From contig NZ_JARWGJ010000094.1 in assembly GCF_040409695.1 (NCBI RefSeq), positions 1 through 36,040 of the forward strand: DNA of 36,040 nucleotides, written 5' to 3'. Both the position numbers and the translations under genes were made by a program. Each line of letters begins with the position of its first letter. The stretch's first letter is position 1. This DNA is from Longimonas sp040409695. Its GTDB lineage: Bacteria > Bacteroidota > Rhodothermia > Rhodothermales > Salinibacteraceae. This document shows positions 8,897 to 19,223 of the stretch, piece by piece. The notes beneath the pieces are model-generated. The model was not told the DNA's origin. It searched no databases and worked only from the letters and a program-made list of their open reading frames with translations.

Positions 8897-8966
8897 CTGT
8901 AGAGCAAAATCTGTAGAGCAAAATCTGTAAAGCAAAAACTGTAAAGCAAAAACTGTAAAGCAAAAA
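8897..8966. repeat. Five-copy 14-bp tandem repeat
   Basis: Five head-to-tail 14-bp units run without gaps: two copies of CTGTAGAGCAAAAT (8897-8924) then three copies of CTGTAAAGCAAAAA (8925-8966). It starts 34 bp after the lipoprotein stop and ends immediately before the terminator stem at 8969. Identity within each sub-block is complete, indicating recent slippage expansion. Confidence 0.95.
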
Positions 8967-8968
8967 CA

Positions 8969-9002
8969 AACCTGATCGGTCTCTCAGACCGGTCAGGTTT
9001 TT
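8969..9002 (+). terminator. Rho-independent terminator after lipoprotein gene
   Basis: AACCTGATCGGTCT (8969-8982) pairs with AGACCGGTCAGGTT (8986-8999) over 14 positions with one T:G wobble, around a three-base CTC loop, followed by T-rich TTTTTG. It separates the lipoprotein transcript from uvrA. Confidence 0.92.
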
Positions 9003-9137
9003 GTATTCGGTCGGATGCCCGCCATCCGCAACACCTGCGTTACGTGTAGAGGCACGGGCGTCTATGCAGAAACGCGCTGCCGGGGGGCGGGTGTAATGCG
9101 GATGTGCATTTGTTGCTCTGCATCCCCCTACCCCCTC

Positions 9138-12125
<2,988 letters not shown>

Positions 12126-12149
12126 GGCGCGCCCTTCTTCGCTCTCCCG

Positions 12150-12330
12150 TTGTCATCCTCTTATCATCCCGCTTGTCATCCGGAGCGCAGCCGAGGGATC
12201 TCCTGCACGGCGGGCATTGCCAACTTCGGAGGAAGGCCTTTCGGCTGTGCTCAAGGTGGCGCCATTCGGGGCATTGTCGTGCCGGGCAGAATCCCGCGAA
12301 GAAGGCTGCAGCCAGGCTCCCGCTTGGTTA
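12150..12330. repeat. CHPERSRGI-type dispersed intergenic repeat
   Basis: The run TCATCCGGAGCGCAGCCGAG and the GGATCTCCTGC after it match the very common bacterial intergenic repeat whose false translation reads CHPERSRGIS, as it does here in one frame. It is preceded by three near-tandem TCATCC blocks (12150-12182). A partly inverted counterpart (GGGCAGAATCCCGCGAAGAA) follows about 100 bp downstream. The element fills the gap between the convergent uvrA and FAH-family genes. The open frames across it are artefacts. Confidence 0.7.
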
Positions 12331-12338
12331 GCAGACGC

Positions 12339-13001
12339 CTACCGTTCCTCCTTTTCCACACGCACCGAAAGGCCCGGCCCAGCAGAGAATGTCGCCTCCA
12401 GCACATCACCTGCCTTGACGGGCCCCACGCCTTCAGGCGTACCGGTGTAGAGCAAGTCACCCGGCTCCAGCGTAAAGACCGAAGAGCAGTACGCGATGAG
12501 CTCTGCTACCGAGAAGATCATATGCTCGGTAGAGCCCTGCTGGCGCGTCTCACTGTTGACCGACACGCCAAGGGTAAGCTGCTGCGGATCGGCAACCTCC
12601 GACGCAGGCACGATGGGTCCGAGCGGCGCGAACGTATCGAATCCCTTTGCCACCGACCACGGATGCCGCCGCGCCTTGGCGCCCGCCTGAATATCGCGCG
12701 CCGTCATGTCGAGTCCGACCGCGTAGCCCGCGACATGATTGAGCGCATCTTCGGCAGCGATGTGCTTGCCGCCCGCACCAATCACCGCCACCAATTCCAC
12801 CTCATGGTGGACCTCCGACGATGCTTGCGGGATGCGCACCGCCTCGCCCGTTCGGATGAGCGCGGTAGATGGTTTCAGGAAGACCATGGGCTGTTCGGGC
12901 ACGTCGCTTTTCATTTCGGCAGCGTGCTTCGCGTAGTTGCGTCCGATGCAGAGCAGCTTACCGGGCGCGAGCTGGCGACCGTTTGGAAGGGTCAGCTTCA
13001 T
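12339..13001 (-). CDS. Fumarylacetoacetate hydrolase (FAH) family protein
   Basis: A 220-residue cytoplasmic metal-dependent hydrolase or decarboxylase of the FAH/2-hydroxyhepta-2,4-diene-1,7-dioate isomerase fold. The metal site is visible as Glu67 and Glu69 (HHEVEL) and Asp98 (VGLDMTARD), with the typical N-terminal CIGRNYAKHAAEM and C-terminal LEPGDLLYTGTPEGVGPV. The size matches the short, single-domain class (human FAHD1-like acylpyruvate hydrolase/oxaloacetate decarboxylase), which is a better guess than true fumarylacetoacetase (~420 residues). I used ATG 13001; a GTG at 13010 adds three residues. It is convergent with uvrA and divergent from rplU, with no pathway neighbours. Confidence 0.88.
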   Translation of the reverse strand: MKLTLPNGRQLAPGKLLCIGRNYAKHAAEMKSDVPEQPMVFLKPSTALIRTGEAVRIPQASSEVHHEVELVAVIGAGGKHIAAEDALNHVAGYAVGLDMTARDIQAGAKARRHPWSVAKGFDTFAPLGPIVPASEVADPQQLTLGVSVNSETRQQGSTEHMIFSVAELIAYCSSVFTLEPGDLLYTGTPEGVGPVKAGDVLEATFSAGPGLSVRVEKEER

Positions 13002-13042
13002 AAGAAACACGAATCGTAATAGGAGAAAATAGCGAAACTTTG

Positions 13043-13091
13043 CGCGAGAGCATCCGTGGGCAGAGTCTGAACAAAATTATTCACTCTCGCG
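13043..13091 (+). promoter_or_regulatory. Leader hairpin upstream of rplU (possible L21 leader)
   Basis: CGCGAGAG (13043-13050) is perfectly complementary to CTCTCGCG (13084-13091), enclosing a 33-base loop, 37 bp upstream of the rplU start. Ribosomal protein operons commonly carry autoregulatory leader RNAs, so a role in L21 feedback is possible. The covariance model of the known L21 leader was not tested. Confidence 0.5.
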
Positions 13092-13128
13092 GTGGTACTC
13101 AATCCAGCGCTCCAAAGCAGAGATCCCT

Positions 13129-13449
13129 ATGTACGCTATTGTTGACGTTAAAGACAAACAATTCAAGGTGCGTGAAAACGACACCGTCTACGTGCCGTAC
13201 CATTCCGATGCGGAGGCTGATGACACGCTCACGATCGACCGCGTGCTGCTGCTTTCAAACGGAGACGGCGAAACGACCGTTGGTACCCCCACGGTAGACG
13301 GCGCATCGGTTGAAGCGCGTGTGCTTGAGCACGTGAAAGGCGACAAGGTTATCGTCTTTAAGAAGAAACGACGCAAGCGGTACCGCGTAAAGCGAGGACA
13401 CCGCCAGCAGTACACCAAAATTCAGATTGAAGCGGTTCACTCCGCATAG
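13129..13449 (+). CDS. rplU: 50S ribosomal protein L21
   Basis: The 106-residue protein starts MYAIVDVKDKQFKVRENDTV, the normal L21 N-terminus, and contains the basic rRNA-binding stretch VFKKKRRKRYRVKRGHRQQY followed by TKIQIEAV. L21 binds 23S rRNA in the large subunit. Length is normal (about 100-105). It is the first gene of the two-gene rplU-rpmA operon, with rpmA starting 75 bp downstream on the same strand and a terminator after rpmA. No clear Shine-Dalgarno sequence precedes it. Confidence 0.97.
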   Translation: MYAIVDVKDKQFKVRENDTVYVPYHSDAEADDTLTIDRVLLLSNGDGETTVGTPTVDGASVEARVLEHVKGDKVIVFKKKRRKRYRVKRGHRQQYTKIQIEAVHSA

Positions 13450-13524
13450 GCGCTTGCTGCAGGAACCCTCCTGCACGCTTGAGTGCCCCAGCATTCGCTT
13501 GTAGCACAGACGAAAGAGGTAGGT

Positions 13525-13785
13525 ATGGCTCATAAGAAAGGAATGGGTTCGACCAAGAACGGTCGCGACTCCAACCCCAAGTATCTCGGCGTAAAAACAT
13601 ACGGCGGCGAATTCGTGAAAGCAGGCAGCATCATTGTGCGTCAGCGCGGCACGAAATTCCACCCTGGCAAGAACGTAGGCCGTGGTGGCGACGATACCCT
13701 CTTTGCCAAAGAGACGGGCACGGTGCAGTTTGCCCGCAGCCGCGGCAACCGCCGTTATGTACACATTGTGCCCGAAGAAGCGTAG
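13525..13785 (+). CDS. rpmA: 50S ribosomal protein L27
   Basis: The 86-residue protein begins MAHKKGMGSTKNGRDSNPKY, the canonical unprocessed L27 N-terminus whose tail reaches the peptidyl transferase centre, and continues with VKAGSIIVRQRGTKFHPG. There is no extra Firmicutes-type cleavable extension. ATG 13525 is preferred over an in-frame start at 13483, because it gives the canonical N-terminus and has AAGAGGT 7 bp upstream, the clearest Shine-Dalgarno-like sequence in the window. It is the second and last gene of the rplU operon. Confidence 0.97.
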   Translation: MAHKKGMGSTKNGRDSNPKYLGVKTYGGEFVKAGSIIVRQRGTKFHPGKNVGRGGDDTLFAKETGTVQFARSRGNRRYVHIVPEEA

Positions 13786-13795
13786 TTTACAAATG

Positions 13796-13820
13796 CACAG
13801 CAGCATAAGCATGTGCTGTG
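13796..13820 (+). other. Hairpin between rpmA and its terminator
   Basis: CACAGCA (13796-13802) pairs perfectly with TGCTGTG (13814-13820) around an 11-base loop. It precedes the terminator by 26 bp and could protect the mRNA 3' end. Function is not shown. Confidence 0.45.
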
Positions 13821-13846
13821 TACATAAACATACGGCTCCAACGCTG

Positions 13847-13880
13847 AAAGCGTCTCCTGATTACCCAGGGGACGCTTTTT
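13847..13880 (+). terminator. Rho-independent terminator of the rplU-rpmA operon
   Basis: AAAGCGTCTCC (13847-13857) pairs with GGGGACGCTTT (13868-13878) with one T:G wobble around a ten-base loop, followed by TTCTTTG. Confidence 0.9.
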
Positions 13881-14431
13881 CTTTGTGCACTCTATTCTTT
13901 GCGCACGTACCTTTGCGCACGCATGTGTCCGACCAGGCTCCCGCTGTGTCACATGCCAGTGTTTGGGGCAGAAACGGTAGTGTGCATGCTCGGCTTCATC
14001 AGATCGCCTGGAACGCCCTTTCGGGGAGTCGATCTTTTGGGGATTCAATGTACCTGTGCAAGCTTCCGCCGTCGCGTAGGCGCATCGCCGGCTTCCTTTC
14101 CAACTCTCTTCCACCTGTCGTCTTTTGCTTGCCTGCGGACACACGCTCTACATACCAATCCCAATCAACTTGGAGCATTTCTGGAATGCGAGATGCAACG
14201 TAGTAATTTATTTTGCTGCCTTGAAGGCTATACAGCGGCATTAGGGAAACAAACCATGAAGGCTGTAATACGCAGTATTGTGTGTATTATACACTGCTCA
14301 CCGTCCTTTACATGTGTTAAAAATGCCGGTCTTCCGGCGAGGGTTGTACTCTTCCGTATTCAGCGTTCCCGCTTGCATCCTATCGGTATACCAACAAACA
14401 CGCTTCTCTATGAAGCGGGGGGCATGTCGCA
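13881..14431. other. 551-bp region without a supported gene
   Basis: Open frames here (for example 13899-14435 plus) have no recognisable family, signal or domain, and have Cys/Arg/Pro-rich content typical of non-coding GC-rich DNA. No tRNA or known RNA was recognised. The right part holds two adjacent palindromes (14267-14279 and 14282-14294) and should carry the promoter of the HNH gene. Confidence 0.5.
14267..14294. promoter_or_regulatory. Two adjacent palindromes upstream of HNH gene
   Basis: AATACGCAGTATT (14267-14279) is a 5+3+5 inverted repeat and GTGTATTATACAC (14282-14294) is a perfect 6+1+6 one; only two bases separate them. Dense AT-rich dyads 140-165 bp upstream of a gene suggest operator sites, but no regulator is linked and this is only a candidate. 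Confidence 0.4.
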
Positions 14432-14932
14432 ATGAACGGACATGTACTCGTTTTGAATCAGGATTACAGTGCTCTTACCGTGTGCAGCGTGCAGCGTGCA
14501 ATCGTGCTCATGCACCTGCAGAAGGTACACCTGGTCGAGGCAATAGATGGCAAGGCCGTGCGGTCGCCCAGTACACGGATGCCTTACCCGAGCATCGTGC
14601 GCCTGAAGGCGTATGCACGCATTCCGTACAAGAAGGTCATGCTCTCTCGCAAGAACGTACTTAAACGCGATCACCACACCTGCCAGTACTGCGGATCGCG
14701 TGACCGGCTGACCATCGACCACATTCTACCCAAGTCACGAGGTGGACGCGACACGTGGGAGAACCTGGTCGCTGCGTGTGTCACCTGTAATAACCGCAAG
14801 GGCGATATGACCCCGGAAGAAGCGGGGATGGAGCTGAACCGTACGCCGTTCCGCCCAAGCTACGTGATGTTTATTCGCGACTTTGTGGGCAATCTCGACG
14901 ACACGTGGAAGCCTTACCTCTTTCTGTCGTAG
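14432..14932 (+). CDS. HNH endonuclease-domain protein
   Basis: A 166-residue cytoplasmic protein. The N-terminal part (1-70) starts MNGHVLVLNQDYSALTV and is the stretch that precedes the nuclease in a widespread, still uncharacterised bacterial HNH family. The HNH core follows: CQYC (84-87), DHILPKSRGG with Asp96-His97, Asn111, and ACVTCNNRKGD (Cys116, Cys119, Asn120), i.e. a complete zinc-ribbon HNH site. There is no intron, phage or restriction-modification neighbour, so a cellular role (repair or nucleic-acid processing) is more likely than homing. It looks monocistronic, flanked by non-coding DNA on both sides. Active-site residues appear intact. Confidence 0.88.
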   Translation: MNGHVLVLNQDYSALTVCSVQRAIVLMHLQKVHLVEAIDGKAVRSPSTRMPYPSIVRLKAYARIPYKKVMLSRKNVLKRDHHTCQYCGSRDRLTIDHILPKSRGGRDTWENLVAACVTCNNRKGDMTPEEAGMELNRTPFRPSYVMFIRDFVGNLDDTWKPYLFLS

Positions 14933-15088
14933 CATTCGCTTACGAGTGCCGCAGGCCCCCACTGCAAATGCAGCTCTGTCTATTTTGACGGATGCTTTGC
15001 ACCCTGAGCCCCTTGCGTGCGCATCCCGCCACTGCCTACGGTGTACACTGAGGTAGCTTCTTACATCTGCTCCTACGCCCTGCCTGTT

Positions 15089-15613
15089 ATGTCCTCTTCC
15101 TCATCAGCCGCTCTATGGATTACCCGTGCTGCCTGGGCTATTCCTGTGCTTCTACTCGGGCTGACTGCCCACCAGGTATGGTCTGGATTGGAACTGCGTA
15201 GCACGCTGGATTCCGGCATCGATGCCGAAGCCGAGGTGACGGACGTGTTCTCGACTGATCGTGTCGACGTCACGTACGACTACGTGAGCCTGCGCGTTAC
15301 ACTCGACGACGGCACCGTCATCACCCGTGAACGCATGTCGCTTCCCCATTCGCTTATCGGGGTCGTCGAAAACCGAGAAACGCTCGACGTACGCGTGCAG
15401 CCCGGGGCCAGTCAGGAGATCGTCATTACCGAGCTGGCCAGCACCCAGTGGCGTATTGCTATCTTAAACGCAGGGATGAGCTTTGTCCTTGGTATTCTCG
15501 TTGCAGGTGGCATCTGGTGGTGGCGCCGTACGCTGATCAATGAGGGCGACCCGGCTGACCGTGGTGTCGACGCTCCCGACCCTGATCATCCAGCACGCCA
15601 GCTCTCTCGGTAG
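15089..15613 (+). CDS. Two-TM membrane protein, DUF3592-like
   Basis: A 174-residue protein with a transmembrane helix at about 8-30, a beta-rich extracytoplasmic or cytoplasmic domain (about 40-125: AEAEVTDVF...VDVTYDYVSLRVTLDDGTVITRERMSLPHSL) and a second helix at about 138-160, then an Asp/Pro-rich tail. The layout of helix, short beta domain with an xVTY.Y.xFxV.DG pattern, helix is that of DUF3592 proteins of unknown function. I use ATG 15089 (MSSSSSAALWITRAAW), as the upstream in-frame residues from 15017 look non-coding. It is convergent with the next membrane protein gene across a terminator hairpin. Function unknown. Confidence 0.68.
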   Translation: MSSSSSAALWITRAAWAIPVLLLGLTAHQVWSGLELRSTLDSGIDAEAEVTDVFSTDRVDVTYDYVSLRVTLDDGTVITRERMSLPHSLIGVVENRETLDVRVQPGASQEIVITELASTQWRIAILNAGMSFVLGILVAGGIWWWRRTLINEGDPADRGVDAPDPDHPARQLSR

Positions 15614-15700
15614 CACGGGCTGCAGACGCAGGCGACGCGTAAACAAAGGCGTAGATAACGTAGATAAGTAGATAAAAAGCCACCAGAGGGATCCAAACGC

Positions 15701-15743
15701 AGGCTGCCCGCCCCAGCTGTATAGCCGGAGCGGGCAGCCTTTT
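15701..15743 (+). terminator. Rho-independent terminator between convergent genes
   Basis: AGGCTGCCCGC (15701-15711) pairs perfectly with GCGGGCAGCCT (15730-15740) around an 18-base loop, followed on the plus strand by TTTCT. The other strand lacks a T-run, so it serves mainly the plus-strand gene. Confidence 0.88.
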
Positions 15744-15786
15744 CTATAGCGATCTGCTACGGCTGTTTATCAGCCCGTTGGCTATA

Positions 15787-16329
15787 CTACGATGAACGAT
15801 ACATCGCATACAGGATCGCCAGCGGCATCGCATACACAAGGTGTCCGATAAGGCTCATAATCGTGGGTGCGCCAATGTTCGGGAAAGGGGGCGCCATCGG
15901 GAAGCCAACCGCCTGCAACCAGAGCGGCATTGCGAGCACAGCGAGGATGAGCGTCGTAACCACGCCCCAGATGAGTCCGTGCGTAATCGCTCCGGGCAGC
16001 GTGCGGGCATCCATCCAGTTACGAACCGCTGGCAACTCCACGTAGGCTACATACGCCAGTCCAAGCGTTACGCCATGGAACTGGTGGAAGAACCACCCGG
16101 CCAGCGGCGCCGGGTTGTCGGGCGTAGCAGCAATGCCATACATGTTCGGGATGACGACCTCAAGCAGGGGCGGCGGCATGATAAACGCCATCATGAGCCC
16201 AAACCCCATACTGCCGATAAATCCACCCAGCGCGCCACGCCACCAGTCCCACGGACTAATGGCACGTTCCGTTTTTGTTGATCCAGTAGTCGATGCAGTC
16301 GTTTCAGGGGATGCCGTTTGCGTAGCCAT
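15787..16329 (-). CDS. Four-TM membrane protein resembling a haloarchaeal family
   Basis: A 180-residue protein with a Thr/Ser-rich cytoplasmic N-terminus (1-30), then four hydrophobic segments (about 38-55, 78-100, 116-138, 155-177). Distinctive runs are GALGGFIGSMGFGLMMAF, LLEVVIPNMYGI, AGWFFHQFHGVTLGLAYVAY, and MPLWLQAVGFPMAPPFPN followed by SLIGHLVYAMPLAILYAMY. This pattern is close to small membrane proteins I recall mostly from haloarchaea (DUF6789-like); function is unknown. Conserved His residues (HQFHG, GH) in or near membrane helices could bind a metal or heme. I chose ATG 16329 (MATQTASPE) over an upstream in-frame start at 16377. It stands alone, convergent with the DUF3592-like gene. 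Confidence 0.7.
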   Translation of the reverse strand: MATQTASPETTASTTGSTKTERAISPWDWWRGALGGFIGSMGFGLMMAFIMPPPLLEVVIPNMYGIAATPDNPAPLAGWFFHQFHGVTLGLAYVAYVELPAVRNWMDARTLPGAITHGLIWGVVTTLILAVLAMPLWLQAVGFPMAPPFPNIGAPTIMSLIGHLVYAMPLAILYAMYRSS

Positions 16330-16946
16330 AACAAAGGTACGTAGTTTACTAAGGAATGTACTGTCAGGTAAATACACTTATAAACAGATTCAGAGCAATC
16401 ACAACCTGTCCATAAGGCATCTCTATGTATGCTCATACAGAGAAGCGTTACAGCATCCAGCCGTCGTATCGGAAAGCCCATGCGATGCCTGCTGCTGTGT
16501 CACAGTTCGTTCTTCGGCACATCGTTCTCCTCCCCTATCATGGTCATTCTGGACAAGACACCCCTGACGCCCCAGAGACAGGATCTGAAGACATGATCTA
16601 ATAGAGCTTTAGAATAGACCGAAGCGATCGAAACCGCCTGCTACATAAAAACACTTGTTGCAGCTCGTTACAGTAAACGCAGAGGCCGTCCGTCCACAAC
16701 GCGAAATCTACGACTTATTGCTGTTGGGTCTCGACCAGACCAGCAGCATGCCATGTGGATCTGACACACACTACCTGGCGTAGGGTAAGGCAACGTGCTA
16801 CAGTGGTTGTACTTACAACTGCATGAGTTCGATTCTCTCTGTTGCTCGTTCTCGCTTTCTGCCGTGGCTGCTACTGCACGCCACACGTTCAGAGACGACG
16901 TAGCGCCCCCTGTGGCCATGTTCTCCTTCCCCACTCCACACCACCT
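16330..16946. other. 617-bp divergent intergenic region
   Basis: This region lies between the minus-strand membrane gene and dcp. No supported gene is visible. It holds a hairpin at 16721-16746 (CTGTT-GGTCT pairing AGACCAGCAG around CGACC, one bulge, no T-run) and a tRNA-like relic at 16789-16847. Promoters for both flanking genes must be here, but none matches a consensus convincingly. Confidence 0.5.
16789..16847 (+). pseudogene. Degenerate tRNA-like sequence lacking one arm
   Basis: GGCAACG (16789-16795) pairs with TGTTGCT (16840-16846) as a seven-base acceptor stem (five Watson-Crick, two G:T at the ends). The T-arm geometry is exact: stem ATGAG (16823-16827), seven-base loop TTCGATT (16828-16834), stem CTCTC (16835-16839, three of five pairs), directly followed by the acceptor strand. 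AGTGGTT (16802-16808) resembles a D-loop, with imperfect CTAC/GTAC stems. Only 59 nt are present, so about 13 nt, equivalent to the anticodon arm, are missing; an alternative fold keeps a 5-bp arm with a six-base loop but loses the D-arm. Best read as a decayed tRNA or tRNA-derived fragment, not a working tRNA. Confidence 0.4.
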
Positions 16947-19121
16947 ATGAACCTGAAATGCCTGCCGATCTGGGTTTTGATCGGCTTCCTCCTGATCGGA
17001 ACGCCCTACTCTTCAGAAGCGCAATCCAGCGCCCCCAACGCGATGCTTGACGCAACCAACCCGTTCTACGAACCCAGCACGCTTCCTTTCGAAACGCCTG
17101 ACTTCGACGCCATCTCTAATGCAGACTACAAACCGGCGATGGAAGCCGGCATGGCGCAGCAGATGGAAGAAGTGCAGGCCATTGCAGATAACCCGGAGCC
17201 ACCAACCTTTGAGAATACGATTGTCGCGCTGGAGCAGTCGGGCGCGCTCCTCACGCGGGTACAGCGGGTCTTCTACAACATGACCTCGGCACACACCAAC
17301 GACGAGATCCAGCAGATCCAGTCCGAGATGGCGCCGCGCCTGGCCGAGCATTCCGATAACATCCGGCTGAACGCCGCGCTGTTCGAGCGCGTGCAGACGC
17401 TGTATGAGCAGCAAGACGCACTCAACCTGGACGAGGCGTCTGCGAAGCTGTTACGAGATGAGTACCGCGATTTTGTGCGTGCCGGGGCCCTGCTTGATGA
17501 TGACCAGCAGCAGCGTATCCGAGCGATCAATGCGGAGCTTTCGTCGCTTAGCACGGAGTTTCAGGAGAAGCTGCTTGCGATGACACCCGAGCGTGCCGTG
17601 CTCGTTGAGCACGAGTCTGACCTGGAGGGGCTGAGCGCGGATCGCATTGCCGCCGCCCGGGAGGCCGCTGAGGAGCGGGGTCATGACGGACAGTACCTGC
17701 TCTCTATCACCAACACCACACGGGTGCCGGTACTTACCAACCTGAAGAATCGCGACGTTCGCCAGCGGGTGTGGGAAGCGTCAGCGCATCGAGGCATCGG
17801 GCAAGACGGAGGCATCGATACGCGCCCGCTGGTCCAGCGCATGGCAGCGCTTCGCGCCGAGCGGGCACAGCTGCTTGGCTATGATACCTTCGCACACTTC
17901 GCCCTGGAGCCTCAGACCGCCGAACGTCCAGAGAACGCGCTCGACATGCTCACCGACCTGATTCCCGCCGTCCGGGCCAATACCGAACGCGAAGCGGCCA
18001 TGATTCAGGACCGGATGCGAGCAGATGGCATCGACGACGATGTGCAGCCCTGGGACTGGGAGTACTACGCTGAGCGCGTACGGGAGGCCGAGTACGACAT
18101 CGACGACCAGGAGGTACGTCCGTATTTCGAGCTCAACCAGGTATTGGAAGATGGTGTCTTCTACACCATGAACCGGCTCTACGGCATCTCTTTCGAGGAG
18201 CGATTCGACCTGCCGGTGTATCACGAGGACGTGCGCGTATTTGACGTTATCGACCACGATGGCGAGCAGTTGGGGCTGTTCTATGCTGACTATTTCGCGC
18301 GCGACTCCAAGCGCGGCGGCGCCTGGATGAGCTCGTTCGTCGGGCAGTCGCACTTGCTCGACAAGAAGCCGGTGGTCGTCAACGTGCTGAACATTCCCAA
18401 ACCAGCGGAAGGCGAGCCCGCGCTTATCAGCTTCGACAATGTGACCACGCTCTTCCATGAAATGGGACACGGCGTACACGGGCTGTTCTCCGACACCCGG
18501 TATCCCTCGCAGGCGATGACGTCGGTGCCGCGCGACTTTGTAGAGTTCCCATCCACGTTTGAGGAGGACTGGGCCATCCATCCCGACGTGCTGGCGAACT
18601 ACGCCATCCACCACGAGACGGGCCAGCGTATCCCAGAGGAGCTACTCGACCGCATCATCGCAGCCCGTGATTTCAACCAGGGCTTCGAAACGCAGGAGTA
18701 CCTCGCTGCCACCATGCTTGACATGGAGTGGCATACGCTGCCCCCCGATGCGGTCCCCGAAGACGTGCTCGCGTTTGAGCAAGAAGCGCTAGCCAAGTAC
18801 GGACTTGACTACGCGCCGGTACCACCGCGCTATAAGTCGCCCTACTTCGCGCATATCTTCTCTGGCGGCTACTCGGCGAACTATTACGCGTACATCTGGA
18901 GCGAAGTGCTGGCCGCCGATGCCTTTGCCTACATGACAGAGCAGGGCGGACTGACTCGCGAGAACGGCGACCATTACCGTGCTACGATTCTCTCGCAAGG
19001 CGGTAGCCGCGAAGCGATGGACCTGTACGTGGACTTCCGCGGTCAGGAGCCTGATGTCGAGCCGCTGCTGCGCCGCCGTGGGTTGAATGCAGAGGTCAAC
19101 GCGGAGTCGGTAGAGCCGTAG
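16947..19121 (+). CDS. dcp: Secreted M3-family metallopeptidase (dipeptidyl carboxypeptidase type)
   Basis: A 724-residue zinc peptidase with a cleavable signal (residues 1 to about 25, MNLKCLPIWVLIGFLLIG..SSEA), so probably periplasmic. The zinc site is H504-E505-M-G-H508 (LFHEMGHGVHGLF) with Glu533 (VEFPSTFEED) as third ligand. Family segments LRDEYRDFVRAGA, FYADYFARDSKRGGAWM and SPYFAHIFSGGYSANYYAY match Dcp/oligopeptidase A. Length and segments fit Dcp, which removes C-terminal dipeptides from oligopeptides; E. coli Dcp is cytoplasmic, but Bacteroidota forms usually carry signals as here. ATG 16947 was chosen because the signal peptide starts there; upstream in-frame codons to 16842 run into the tRNA-like relic. 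It ends at a bidirectional terminator shared with ahcY. Confidence 0.93.
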   Translation: MNLKCLPIWVLIGFLLIGTPYSSEAQSSAPNAMLDATNPFYEPSTLPFETPDFDAISNADYKPAMEAGMAQQMEEVQAIADNPEPPTFENTIVALEQSGALLTRVQRVFYNMTSAHTNDEIQQIQSEMAPRLAEHSDNIRLNAALFERVQTLYEQQDALNLDEASAKLLRDEYRDFVRAGALLDDDQQQRIRAINAELSSLSTEFQEKLLAMTPERAVLVEHESDLEGLSADRIAAAREAAEERGHDGQYLLSITNTTRVPVLTNLKNRDVRQRVWEASAHRGIGQDGGIDTRPLVQRMAALRAERAQLLGYDTFAHFALEPQTAERPENALDMLTDLIPAVRANTEREAAMIQDRMRADGIDDDVQPWDWEYYAERVREAEYDIDDQEVRPYFELNQVLEDGVFYTMNRLYGISFEERFDLPVYHEDVRVFDVIDHDGEQLGLFYADYFARDSKRGGAWMSSFVGQSHLLDKKPVVVNVLNIPKPAEGEPALISFDNVTTLFHEMGHGVHGLFSDTRYPSQAMTSVPRDFVEFPSTFEEDWAIHPDVLANYAIHHETGQRIPEELLDRIIAARDFNQGFETQEYLAATMLDMEWHTLPPDAVPEDVLAFEQEALAKYGLDYAPVPPRYKSPYFAHIFSGGYSANYYAYIWSEVLAADAFAYMTEQGGLTRENGDHYRATILSQGGSREAMDLYVDFRGQEPDVEPLLRRRGLNAEVNAESVEP

Positions 19122-19155
19122 TTTGGCAGTTCGGCAAGAACCCAGCTCAAATAAA

Positions 19156-19195
19156 AAAACCGCCGCACTCAGCACAAGCTGGAGGCGGCGGTTTT
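19156..19195. terminator. Bidirectional terminator between dcp and ahcY
   Basis: AAAACCGCCGC (19156-19166) pairs with GCGGCGGTTTT (19185-19195) around an 18-base loop. The plus strand has TTTTGTTTG after the stem and the minus strand has a seven-T run, so it can stop transcription of both convergent genes. Confidence 0.92.
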
Positions 19196-19223
19196 GTTTG
19201 GAGGAGTGTTTAACCTGATGATA

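Noticed and set aside
8897..8966. CRISPR array
   Set aside because: The 14-bp repeats are directly adjacent with no spacers and no cas genes are present.
12150..13019. 289-codon open frame beginning CHPERSRGIS-like
   Set aside because: It starts in a dispersed repeat well known to create false proteins and continues antisense to the FAH-family gene.
13899..14435. 178-codon open frame before the HNH gene
   Set aside because: Composition is Cys/Arg/Leu-rich with no domain or clear start, and it overlaps competing open frames on both strands.
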